Shown piece by piece: positions 1 to 7,380 of a stretch of DNA of 64,000 nucleotides (within the stretch, counting starts at the first letter, position 1; each line of letters begins with the position of its first letter). The DNA is taken from assembly GCF_900111145.1 (NCBI RefSeq), contig NZ_FOIR01000001.1:1371501-1435500 (forward strand), written 5' to 3'. Position numbers and translations under genes: made by a program. A model generated the notes under the pieces. That model did no database searches. It saw nothing but the letters and a program-made list of their open reading frames with translations, and was not told the DNA's origin. The stretch is from Roseivirga pacifica. GTDB lineage: Bacteria > Bacteroidota > Bacteroidia > Cytophagales > Cyclobacteriaceae.

Positions 1-338
1 TTCTTTGGGTAATCGGCACAAATTTGCGCGATGTGGTCATTCAAAAACTGTGAAATTTCAAGCGCATCGTAGGGTTTGGCATCGTACGAAAACATAACAG
101 GGATCGTAGAAATTACCTGTACCTGTGTGCCGTGCTGAGCATATTCTTCAATGCGTACTTTAGGATCCCAGCAGTTTTCCAATATCTCCCTAAAAAATTT
201 GGAGCCCTTCATCATCATTGCCGCGCCCTCTTTGTGATGATGCAAGTGTATAAAATCCCCATATCCGAATTTATCTGTCCATTTGGGCAGGTACTCCGGA
301 ATGATGTGGGTATGCATGTCGATCTTTATTCTAGTCAT
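1..338 (-). CDS. 2-amino-3-carboxymuconate-6-semialdehyde decarboxylase (ACMSD), partial
   Basis: The first 112 codons of an amidohydrolase-fold decarboxylase are read leftward from ATG at 338 to the window edge, with no stop. ACMSD removes CO2 from aminocarboxymuconate semialdehyde, the ring-opened product of 3-hydroxyanthranilate, steering kynurenine carbon to catabolism rather than quinolinate/NAD. The start MTRIKIDMHTHIIPEYLPKW holds the metal-binding HxH (H9, H11) typical of the ACMSD family, followed by the family-like segment around KFFREILENCWDPKVRIEEY. The pathway neighbours (dioxygenase at 815-1348, dehydrogenase at 2716-4158) support the call. The remaining two thirds, including the other metal ligands, lie outside the window. 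Another amidohydrolase_2 decarboxylase is possible but unlikely in this context. Confidence 0.85.
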   Translation of the reverse strand, partial: MTRIKIDMHTHIIPEYLPKWTDKFGYGDFIHLHHHKEGAAMMMKGSKFFREILENCWDPKVRIEEYAQHGTQVQVISTIPVMFSYDAKPYDALEISQFLNDHIAQICADYPK

Positions 339-355
339 AGGGGAACTCGTGAATT

Positions 356-804
356 GGGGAATTAGGAAATTGGTTTACTAGGCTTCTTATCAGAAGCTTG
401 TTGTTTGATATATTTTATGTAGCCATTAAGTGATTTATGCAGGGAGTCTAAATCAGCGATTAAGGAGTTGTAAGTTTCATTGCTAATCATTTTTCTTCTA
501 AATGCTTTACCCAACCAATTCTTAGTTTCTAACAAAGAGCCTCTTGAATAAGAGCAAAAGTTTCGATTTTCTTTAAAGAAGAATCTACCATAACCCTCTG
601 CAATGTTTGCGCTTATTGAATCAGCTGCTCTTACTAACTGCTTCCCTAAAGTATCTTTCTTATAATAGTCCCACGTTTCAACTATACTCCAAATTGTATC
701 TGAAATCTCATCCGCACTTTTGTAAATATTCAATTCCTCTAATTTCATTGGTGTGTTGCCCGTTTAAGGTGAAAATTCACTTTTCACCAATTTACTAATT
801 ACCC
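356..804. mobile_element. IVS-like four-helix-bundle cassette with imperfect inverted-repeat ends
   Basis: The four-helix-bundle gene is bracketed by two 19-nt sequences that are inverted copies of each other: plus-strand 356-374 and minus-strand 804-786 agree at 17 of 19 positions, sharing the core AATTAG and the end AAATTGGT. The stop codon of the gene (362-364) lies inside the left arm. A second perfect inverted pair, GGTGAAAA at 768-775 and TTTTCACC at 781-788, lies next to the right arm. Known 23S rRNA intervening sequences have the same layout, a stem of inverted repeats enclosing an ORF for this protein family. Here the unit sits between two catabolic genes. Mobility is an inference; no target-site duplication was established. 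Confidence 0.4.
362..748 (-). CDS. Four-helix-bundle protein (S23 / 23S rRNA intervening-sequence protein family)
   Basis: This 128-residue, all-helical protein shows the S23/TIGR02436-type signature: LGKQLVRAADSISANIAEGY (about residues 34-53), then a GR-F-KE-NR-F segment and SRGSLLETKNWL. Family members form homopentameric four-helix bundles and are found inside 23S rRNA intervening sequences and as scattered single genes in Bacteroidota; their molecular function is unknown. ATG is at 748. The gene lies in the same direction as the dioxygenase upstream and ACMSD downstream and so splits that pair, yet has no metabolic link to them. The flanking inverted repeats (356-374, 786-804) suggest it arrived as a cassette. 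Confidence 0.85.
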   Translation of the reverse strand: MKLEELNIYKSADEISDTIWSIVETWDYYKKDTLGKQLVRAADSISANIAEGYGRFFFKENRNFCSYSRGSLLETKNWLGKAFRRKMISNETYNSLIADLDSLHKSLNGYIKYIKQQASDKKPSKPIS

Positions 805-814
805 AGTTACCAGT

Positions 815-1348
815 TTACTGTTCCACAAAACGTGGATCCGTTTCCATTACATGGCCACAATTTTTGCATGTGCGAAGGCCTTCTGAGTTGTAGAATGCTT
901 TGAACCTTGGTAAAAAGTCTTTCTCAATATTGATGAGCGGAAAGTAAGTGTCGTGAAGTTTGTGGTTGCAGTTGTCGCAGAACCACATCAGCCCATCAGT
1001 ATGCTCAGGTTTTCTTACGCGTTCAATCACCAAACCAAGTGAACCCTCTGAACGAATAGGAGAGTGGGGCACTTTTGGTGGGTGCAAGTACATATCACCC
1101 GGGCCAAGTGGAATGTCTACCGCCTTACCGTCTTCTTGAATACGCACCGTAATGTTGCCCTCAAGCTGGTAAAACAGCTCTTCCGTTTCATTATAATGGT
1201 AGTCCTTTCGTGCGTTTGGTCCCGCCACAATCATCACTATGTAGTCGGTACCTTCTGGGTATAAGTTTTTATTGCCAACCGGAGGTTTAAGTAAATCACG
1301 GTTTTCTTCTATCCACTGGGTCAAATTGAAAGGTCTACGTATTGCCAT
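815..1348 (-). CDS. nbaC: 3-hydroxyanthranilate 3,4-dioxygenase
   Basis: A 177-residue cupin that opens the ring of 3-hydroxyanthranilate with O2 to give 2-amino-3-carboxymuconate semialdehyde. The Fe(II) site is visible: H51 and E57 in DYHYNETEELFYQLEG, and the later His in LHPPKVPHSP (about residue 95). The C-terminus carries the second, rubredoxin-like metal site of bacterial enzymes, CDNC near residue 124 and CKNC near residue 161. The length matches the bacterial family (about 175). ATG at 1348 gives the usual N-terminus with PFNLTQWIEENRDLLKPPVG. It is transcribed toward the four-helix-bundle gene and ACMSD, the next pathway enzyme, and divergently from the SDR gene at 1436. Confidence 0.95.
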   Translation of the reverse strand: MAIRRPFNLTQWIEENRDLLKPPVGNKNLYPEGTDYIVMIVAGPNARKDYHYNETEELFYQLEGNITVRIQEDGKAVDIPLGPGDMYLHPPKVPHSPIRSEGSLGLVIERVRKPEHTDGLMWFCDNCNHKLHDTYFPLINIEKDFLPRFKAFYNSEGLRTCKNCGHVMETDPRFVEQ

Positions 1349-1435
1349 TACATTTGCATTTGGTTTGCTCGAATTTACAGAAATTCGGCATACCCCTACA
1401 TCGATTTTTTTAACTTTACCTGAACCCCAAAACTT

Positions 1436-2224
1436 ATGGATTTAAACCTTAAAGGAAAAAACGCACTTGTTTGCGGCAGTACGCAGGGTATTGGCAAAGC
1501 CATTGCCGAAGAATTGGCCAATTTGGGCGCCAGTGTTACCCTATGCGCGAGAAATGGAGAGAAACTAGAAGAAGTGAAAGCTTCGCTTTTTCATACTTCA
1601 GGGCAAAAGCACCAGATATTGGTGGCCGATTTCTCCAAGCCGAATGAGTTGAAAGAGAAGATATCGAGCCAAATAGATGCTGGAAATCAATATCACATTC
1701 TGATAAATAATACTGGAGGCCCTCCAGGCGGTCAGGCGATTGATGCTGATTTGGAAGAATTCCGAATTGCTTTCAATCAGCATTTAATCTGTAACCAAAT
1801 TTTGGCTCAGGCTTGTGTGCCTGCCATGAAGGAAGCAGCTTATGGCCGGATTATCAATATCATTTCTACTTCTGTAAAAATGCCAATTCCGGGTTTGGGT
1901 GTTTCAAATACCATTCGCGGAGCTGTTGGTAATTGGTCTAAAACTTTGGCGAATGAGTTGGGTGCCTTTGGTATTACGGTGAACAACGTATTGCCGGGTG
2001 CTACTGCTACTCAGCGTTTGTCTTCAATTATTGAAAACAAGGCCAAAAAGCTTGGTAAAACAGCTGAAGAAGTAGAAGACGAAATGAAAAAGGAGATTCC
2101 TGCCAACCGTTTTGCCTCTGCAGACGAAGTGGCTGCAGCAGCGGCTTTCTTGGCTTCTCCGGCAGCAGGCTATATCAATGGTATTAATGTGCCAGTTGAT
2201 GGTGGTAGAACTGGGTGTTTATGA
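1436..2224 (+). CDS. SDR-family oxidoreductase with non-canonical active site
   Basis: A 262-residue short-chain dehydrogenase/reductase fold protein: an N-terminal nucleotide loop CGSTQGIGKAIA (residues 14-25), the NNTGG motif, and the C-terminal PVDGGRTG typical of FabG-like SDRs. The usual YxxxK catalytic pair is missing; the aligned stretch reads SNTIR (S157-R161), while Ser residues just before it (STS, about 144-146) remain. This fits the BKR-like SDR subgroup noted for an incomplete catalytic tetrad. It begins an apparent operon with the membrane protein (ATGA overlap) and the aldehyde dehydrogenase, opposite the dioxygenase, so a role in 3-hydroxyanthranilate catabolism is likely. The substrate is not predictable, and activity by the normal SDR mechanism is doubtful. 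Confidence 0.85.
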   Translation: MDLNLKGKNALVCGSTQGIGKAIAEELANLGASVTLCARNGEKLEEVKASLFHTSGQKHQILVADFSKPNELKEKISSQIDAGNQYHILINNTGGPPGGQAIDADLEEFRIAFNQHLICNQILAQACVPAMKEAAYGRIINIISTSVKMPIPGLGVSNTIRGAVGNWSKTLANELGAFGITVNNVLPGATATQRLSSIIENKAKKLGKTAEEVEDEMKKEIPANRFASADEVAAAAAFLASPAAGYINGINVPVDGGRTGCL

Positions 2225-2712
2225 AGTTTAACAAGCTTCTGGTCACTTATATAGTGGTATGGGCTCTTCTGCTTTTTGCAATTCCCGATTCTTTGCTTTT
2301 TAGTAAGGGAGTTCTGAGAATAATTCTTTTTTTACTTCCATTTGCTGTTCTACCTCTAATGCTTTCGAACATTCTTAAGAAGTATGTTTTAAAGACCTGG
2401 ATAAGGAGGATCGTATGTGTTATGTCTGCCTTCCTCGCCTTTCCATACTTGATTATTTCAGAAAACAATGAGTTTAAGAGGTTAGAAAGAGAGTCGGTTA
2501 CGGTTGAGGGAGTTATTTTTCGAGTTCATTTCGGTCTCGTGAAATATGGAAGAAAAAGAGGTGTTCAAGCTAAATTTATATATGACGGGGAAGTTTATAG
2601 AACTTATTTGGAGGGTGATCAAGAGAAGCGCTTTGTTTTGGGCGATACAGTCGAAATAGAGTTCTTAGAAGAATTGCCCATTGTGAATAGAATTAAAGGC
2701 TTAAACGAATAA
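2221..2712 (+). CDS. Unknown membrane protein inside the kynurenine operon
   Basis: A 163-residue protein of unrecognised family. Hydrophobic segments cover about residues 5-22, 28-50 and 62-80, followed by a roughly 85-residue soluble tail rich in beta-type sequence (VTVEGVIFRVHFGLVKYGRK, then a VEIEF strand), somewhat like a small DUF3592-type domain, though I cannot assign it. I chose ATG at 2221, which overlaps the SDR stop in ATGA, over GTG at 2215. Only three bases separate its stop from the aldehyde dehydrogenase ATG, so the three genes should be co-transcribed. Its AT-rich codon use differs from the flanking enzymes, which suggests a later insertion. No function is proposed. Confidence 0.7.
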   Translation: MKFNKLLVTYIVVWALLLFAIPDSLLFSKGVLRIILFLLPFAVLPLMLSNILKKYVLKTWIRRIVCVMSAFLAFPYLIISENNEFKRLERESVTVEGVIFRVHFGLVKYGRKRGVQAKFIYDGEVYRTYLEGDQEKRFVLGDTVEIEFLEELPIVNRIKGLNE

Positions 2713-2715
2713 AAA

Positions 2716-4158
2716 ATGGAAGTGATTCAGAACTATATTGGTGGAGAACTAATGCCTGCCAAGTCGGGTGCCACTTTAGAAAACATTGAGCCTGCAAAAG
2801 GCAAGATTTACGGCACTATTCCCGATTCTGATGCTACCGATGTGCAGTCGGCTGTAGAGGCTGCTGAGGCTGCTTTTCCGGCTTGGAGCAAAACGCCAAG
2901 AGAAGAGCGTTCGCGACTAATGCTAAAGGTAGCGGAGCTCATAGATCAAAATCTTGATCGCTTGGCTGCTGCAGAATCGAAGGACAATGGAAAACCCTTA
3001 AAATTGGCCAAGCGGGTAGATATTCCACGTGCCTCTGCCAACTTTAGGTTCTTTGCTACGGCAATACTGCACGAATCGAGCGATTTTCATCAAACTGATG
3101 AAGAAGCGATTAACATGACTTTGCGTTCGCCATTAGGCGTTGTGGGTTGTATTTCCCCATGGAATTTGCCGCTTTACCTTTTTACTTGGAAGATCGCTCC
3201 TGCCATTGCTGCGGGCAATACTGTTGTGGCTAAGCCATCGGAAGTTACCCCGATGACAGCCTATTTGCTTTCGGAATTGTGCATAGAGGCTGGATTGCCA
3301 AAAGGAGTGCTCAACATTGTTCATGGCCTTGGACCAAAAGTAGGGCAGGCGATGAGTGAGCATCCAAAGATTAAGGCAATATCGTTTACAGGTGGCACAG
3401 CGACAGGTAAGCAAATTGCAGCTACTGCTGCGCCAATGTTCAAAAAACTGTCGCTAGAGTTAGGTGGAAAGAACCCGAACATCATTTTTGCTGATTGCGA
3501 TTTTGATAAGGCCTTGGCTACAACTGTTCACTCTAGTTTTGCTAACCAAGGACAAATTTGCCTTTGTGGCTCTCGTATTTTCATCGAACGTGCCATCTAT
3601 GACAAATTCAAAACTGCGTTTATTGAGAAAGTGAAGTCCCTGAAAGTTGGGCCTCCCGAAGCTGAAGATACTAAGGTAGGTGCGGTGGTTTCTGAGCCTC
3701 ATATGAACAAAGTGTTAAGCTACATTGAGTTGGCTAAGGAGGAAGGCGGAACCATTCTTTTTGGGGGTGAGAGGGTAGTCTTAGAAGGTGATTTTCAGTC
3801 AGGGTATTACATTCAGCCGACCATTATTGAAGGATTGAGCTACGATTGCCGCACAAATCAGGAAGAAATTTTTGGTCCAGTGGTAACGCTAACTCCTTTC
3901 GATTCGGAAGAGGAAGTGCTAATAATGGCTAACACTTCCCAATATGGGCTTTCTTCCACCATTTGGACTACAGATTTAAACCGTGCAAATCGCGTGGCTA
4001 AGCAAATTCAAGCAGGGATAGTTTGGGTAAATACTTGGCTATTTAGAGACCTCAGAACCCCTTTTGGAGGGGTGAAAAATAGTGGGGTCGGAAGAGAGGG
4101 CGGATGGGCCGCTTTAGACTTTTTTACAGAGAAAAAGAATGTGTGTATAAAACTTTAG
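2716..4158 (+). CDS. Aldehyde dehydrogenase, probably 2-aminomuconate/2-hydroxymuconate semialdehyde dehydrogenase
   Basis: A 480-residue NAD-dependent aldehyde dehydrogenase of full family length. It has the cofactor motif ISFTGGTATGK, the general base E248 in LSLELGGKNPN, and the nucleophile C282 in FANQGQICLCGSRIF. The C-terminal IWTTDLNRANRVAKQIQAGI and PFGGVKNSGVGREGG are typical of the hydroxymuconic/aminomuconic semialdehyde dehydrogenase branch. In context it would oxidise 2-aminomuconate 6-semialdehyde made by ACMSD to 2-aminomuconate. It follows the membrane protein by three bases. The class is certain; the substrate rests on neighbourhood plus motif similarity. The expected 2-aminomuconate deaminase is not in this window. 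Confidence 0.9.
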   Translation: MEVIQNYIGGELMPAKSGATLENIEPAKGKIYGTIPDSDATDVQSAVEAAEAAFPAWSKTPREERSRLMLKVAELIDQNLDRLAAAESKDNGKPLKLAKRVDIPRASANFRFFATAILHESSDFHQTDEEAINMTLRSPLGVVGCISPWNLPLYLFTWKIAPAIAAGNTVVAKPSEVTPMTAYLLSELCIEAGLPKGVLNIVHGLGPKVGQAMSEHPKIKAISFTGGTATGKQIAATAAPMFKKLSLELGGKNPNIIFADCDFDKALATTVHSSFANQGQICLCGSRIFIERAIYDKFKTAFIEKVKSLKVGPPEAEDTKVGAVVSEPHMNKVLSYIELAKEEGGTILFGGERVVLEGDFQSGYYIQPTIIEGLSYDCRTNQEEIFGPVVTLTPFDSEEEVLIMANTSQYGLSSTIWTTDLNRANRVAKQIQAGIVWVNTWLFRDLRTPFGGVKNSGVGREGGWAALDFFTEKKNVCIKL

Positions 4159-4276
4159 CATTGTTGCAAACAGCATAAAAATGTATTTAAGATGTTTGTG
4201 GGGTAGATTTGGTGTAGACAGATTTAATATTTAAGAAATATTGGTATGTTAAATTTTATTTAATAAAAAATCCTAT

Positions 4277-4284
4277 TAAATTTG
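4277..4284 (+). promoter_or_regulatory. Bacteroidota -7 promoter box (TAAATTTG)
   Basis: A perfect match to TAnnTTTG in the gene-free stretch after the aldehyde dehydrogenase. No well-spaced -33 TTTG was found. Transcription would start near 4290, at the left edge of the folded region that ends in the terminator hairpin at 4420-4450. Confidence 0.4.
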
Positions 4285-4289
4285 ATTTT

Positions 4290-4450
4290 ACATGAGGGCG
4301 CTAAGTGTCTCTCTCACAAAAGATTTCAAGTTCGCAATCGCGAAATAAAGATAAGTCTGGGTGTAGGAATCGTAAGATTCACTATGAGTAGTTAGTTACC
4401 CAGGTGTTTAGGTGAAAGGGAGTCGCTCCAACGGGAGTGACTCTTTTATT
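4290..4450 (+). ncRNA. Candidate structured RNA or leader of the permease gene
   Basis: The 451-nt stretch 4159-4609 has no convincing gene, but its middle can fold: TTCGC/GCGAA near 4343-4357, a CTGGGT/ACCCAG stem (about 4357-4403) enclosing a GAATC/GATTC hairpin with a GTAA loop, a possible closing pairing of TCTCTCTCAC (about 4308-4317) with GTGAAAGGGA (4412-4421), and a terminator at 4420-4450. With the -7 box at 4277-4284 this gives a unit of about 160 nt. It could be an independent small RNA or an attenuating leader of the permease at 4610, because the 3' side of the long pairing runs into the terminator stem. No known class was recognised. Nothing is evident in 4451-4609. Confidence 0.4.
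4420..4450 (+). terminator. Rho-independent terminator-like hairpin
   Basis: Arms GAGTCGCTCC (4420-4429) and GGAGTGACTC (4434-4443) pair with one G-U wobble across a short loop and are followed by the T-rich run TTTTATTTTA. It ends the candidate RNA at 4290. Confidence 0.6.
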
Positions 4451-4609
4451 TTATCCCCATTCTATTTTATCTCAATTTACCCTGATGGTACAAGCAACTT
4501 GTTGGAAACCAACAAGTCTATTGTGTAATGATTCGACTTCACTGTCGTTTTACTGTAACCAATTCCAGTTTAGCGGGTCTAAACAATTAACCTTAAAGTC
4601 AAAATCGTC

Positions 4610-7015
4610 ATGGTCAAAAACTATCTGAAAGTAGCTCTTCGTTCGCTACTCAAAAATCGCGTATTCTCTTTTATCAATATTGCTGGGCTTGCTTTGGGCA
4701 TTGCGGCCAGTTTGCTCATTCTTCAATATGTCAATTACGAGCTCAGTTACGAAGATTTTAATAAAAACGCTGAGCGTGTGTATCGCTTAAAAACCAACCG
4801 CTACGATAAAGGTGAGCTGAGCACTGAGTGGGCTGCGGGAGTAGTTTCCATTGGTCCAATACTTCACGAAAACTTGCCGCAAGTAGTAGAGTACGCTCGG
4901 TTGTCTGGCACAAGTGGCGTGATGTCGCGTGAGGATATTGAGTTTAAGGAGGAGAAAATGTACTTCTCTAGCCCTGGGGTAATTGAGTTAATGGATCTGA
5001 AAATACTACATGGGGAAGCGAAAGAATCACTGAACAGCCTTTACACGATCGTAGTGTCCGAAACTGCAGCCAAAAAGTATTTTGGCAAGGTAGAGGTTGT
5101 TGGCGAAACGCTTTATTTTAACAAAAATAGACCTGTGAAGATTGGGGCTGTTTTTCAAGACTTACCAGCAAATACACATTTTAAGTTCGACATACTTGTT
5201 TCGTGGCCTACAGCGGCCCAGGGGCGTGAAGAAGAAATGAATATGGTGTGGTATTGGGATGGCTATTTCAACTATATAATGTTGGAAGAAGGAGTTGATC
5301 CAGTGGCCTTTGAAAAGCAGGTGAACGAGTTTGTTGCCGACCGCTGGGGAGATGAAATGAGAGAAGGGGAAAGCTGGATGGATTTTGAGCTTCAGGCCCT
5401 TTCCGACATTCATTTATATTCTAATTATATGTTGGAGGCAGAAGTAAACGGTGATGGCGATGCCGTTTTTGCTCTGCTGTTCATTTCGTTTTTTATAATC
5501 GTTATTGCATGGGTAAACTACATCAATTTGGCAACTGCAAAGTCGATGGAACGCGCCAAAGAAGTGGGGCTTCGAAAAGTGCTTGGTTCGCAAAAAGGGC
5601 AGCTTATTCGTCAGTTTCTCACCGAATCTATTTTGGTAAACTTATTTGCTGTGGCATTGGCTTTTGCTTTGGTTTTGTTGGTGCTCCCAGCTTTTGCCAA
5701 GTTAGCTGAGCAGCCAACAAGTTTCGAACTCTTTACACAACAGGGTTTTTGGTTAGGGCTTATCTCGCTTTTTGTTCTTGGTACCTTGTTGTCTGGTTTG
5801 TACCCTGCTTTTGTGTTGTCTTCGTTCAAACCTGTGCAAACGCTAAAGGGTAATTTTGTCACTAGTAGTAAAGGTGGTTTATTAAGAAGGGGACTCGTTA
5901 TTTTTCAATTTATAGCTTCAATTGCCCTTATAATTGGCACATATACGGTTTACGAGCAGATTTCATTTATGCGAAATCAGCAGTTGGGTGTGAATATAGA
6001 TCAAACTCTTGTGCTAAACGGTCCTAGTGTCCGAGATTCTACTTATCAAGAGAAATTGTCGGCATTTACAGATGTAATGAAGGCCGATGCGAATGTAGAA
6101 AACGTGGTGGTTAGTACGGGTGTTCCTGGCCGTGCTGTCGGTTGGAATGCCGGAGGTATTCGTTTGGAGTCAGCACCAGAAACTGACGGCAAACAGTACC
6201 GCGTGCTTGGTGTTGGGTACGACTTTGTGGAAGCCTACGGTTTAGAAGTTGTGGCCGGACGAAGCTTCTCTAAGAATTTTGGTAATGAAGAAGCCAATAT
6301 CCTTTTTACCGAAAAGGCTTTGAAGCAACTCGGTTTCGATAATCCTGAAGATGGGCTTGGTAAACGTGTTAGTTTTTGGGGCGATGTTTATACGGTAATT
6401 GGTGTGTTGGAAGATTACCACCATGAATCGTTGAAGGAAGATTATGACCACGTGATCTATCGCCTGATTCCAAACGCGAGCAACTTTTACTCTGTAAAAT
6501 TTAATGGTGCAAATACCCAGGCTGTGGTGAACTTAGCACAGGAAAAATGGATGCAATTTTTTCCAGGCAATCCATTTGAGTACTTCTTTTTAGACGATGC
6601 CTTTAATGAGCAGTACAAAGCCGATCAACGTTTTGGAACAGTTTTCACCATCTTCTCAGGCTTGGCGATTTTCGTGGCTTGTATGGGGCTGTTTGGATTA
6701 GCATCATTTATGGTGGCTAAGAGGACAAAAGAGATTGGGATAAGGAAAGTGCTAGGAGCTACCGTTCCGAACATTCTGCGCATACTAAGCACTGATTTTA
6801 TGAAGCCAATATTGGTGGCCATTATAATTGCCATTCCGTTGGCTTATTATGCTATGGATATGTGGTTGGCTGGTTTTGCCTTTAGAATAGCTATGAGTTG
6901 GTACATTTTTGCTTTGCCGGCAGTTTTAGTCACTATTGTAGCATTGCTGACGGTGAGTGTTCAAACTTCATCGGCAGCGCGAGCTAACCCGGTGAAGTCG
7001 CTGAGGTATGAGTAA
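4610..7015 (+). CDS. MacB/FtsX-type ABC transporter permease (orphan)
   Basis: An 801-residue, double-module permease of the kind abundant in Cytophagales. Each half has an FtsX membrane domain: TM1 in FINIAGLALGIAASLLILQY (about residues 21-40), then a MacB-like periplasmic domain, a three-helix FtsX core with AKSMERAKEVGLRKVLGSQK (about 300-325), a second TM/periplasmic module from about 425, and a final FtsX core with ASFMVAKRTKEIGIRKVLGA. The last residues, ARANPVKSLRYE, are the family's typical end. No ATP-binding subunit is adjacent, so it must use an ATPase encoded elsewhere or act without one; the substrate is unknown. A second gene of this family lies at 43790-46192. Confidence 0.9.
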   Translation: MVKNYLKVALRSLLKNRVFSFINIAGLALGIAASLLILQYVNYELSYEDFNKNAERVYRLKTNRYDKGELSTEWAAGVVSIGPILHENLPQVVEYARLSGTSGVMSREDIEFKEEKMYFSSPGVIELMDLKILHGEAKESLNSLYTIVVSETAAKKYFGKVEVVGETLYFNKNRPVKIGAVFQDLPANTHFKFDILVSWPTAAQGREEEMNMVWYWDGYFNYIMLEEGVDPVAFEKQVNEFVADRWGDEMREGESWMDFELQALSDIHLYSNYMLEAEVNGDGDAVFALLFISFFIIVIAWVNYINLATAKSMERAKEVGLRKVLGSQKGQLIRQFLTESILVNLFAVALAFALVLLVLPAFAKLAEQPTSFELFTQQGFWLGLISLFVLGTLLSGLYPAFVLSSFKPVQTLKGNFVTSSKGGLLRRGLVIFQFIASIALIIGTYTVYEQISFMRNQQLGVNIDQTLVLNGPSVRDSTYQEKLSAFTDVMKADANVENVVVSTGVPGRAVGWNAGGIRLESAPETDGKQYRVLGVGYDFVEAYGLEVVAGRSFSKNFGNEEANILFTEKALKQLGFDNPEDGLGKRVSFWGDVYTVIGVLEDYHHESLKEDYDHVIYRLIPNASNFYSVKFNGANTQAVVNLAQEKWMQFFPGNPFEYFFLDDAFNEQYKADQRFGTVFTIFSGLAIFVACMGLFGLASFMVAKRTKEIGIRKVLGATVPNILRILSTDFMKPILVAIIIAIPLAYYAMDMWLAGFAFRIAMSWYIFALPAVLVTIVALLTVSVQTSSAARANPVKSLRYE

Positions 7016-7079
7016 ACATGAGGGCTAGCACGGAACATTTCCATTTATTGTGCAGTTTTAAGGCTGAACATTTATTGCC

Positions 7080-7379
7080 ATGAAAGGAAAGTTTGAAGAG
7101 TTGGTTTCACAAGATACTCCAGTGTTAGTTGATTTTTATGCAGACTGGTGCGGCCCCTGCCAAATGATGGCTCCTGTGCTAAAGGAGATTGCAGGTGAGT
7201 TGGGCGATAAGGTTAAAATCATCAAGATTGATGTGGATAGAAACCAGCCAGTAGCGCAACGTTTTGGTGTACGGGGTATTCCGCACTTTATACTTTTTAA
7301 AGGTGGAGAAATTAAATGGCAAAAGGGTGGGGCTATGAGTAAAAGAGAGCTTACCGCTGCCATTGAAGGTGTGCAGTAA
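7080..7379 (+). CDS. Thioredoxin
   Basis: A 99-residue thioredoxin of near-normal length with the dithiol site WCGPC (residues 23-27), preceded by VLVDFYADW and followed by the cis-Pro loop RFGVRGIPHFILFKGG. There is no signal peptide, so it should be a cytosolic disulfide reductase. It is 64 bases downstream of the permease and converges with the hydrolase gene; the two stops are one base apart (7379/7381). Cellular partners cannot be inferred from position. Confidence 0.93.
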   Translation: MKGKFEELVSQDTPVLVDFYADWCGPCQMMAPVLKEIAGELGDKVKIIKIDVDRNQPVAQRFGVRGIPHFILFKGGEIKWQKGGAMSKRELTAAIEGVQ

Positions 7380-7380
7380 T

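Noticed and set aside
4437-4628. 63-codon frame before the first permease
   Set aside because: It overlaps the terminator hairpin and the permease start, has unlikely composition and no recognisable motif.
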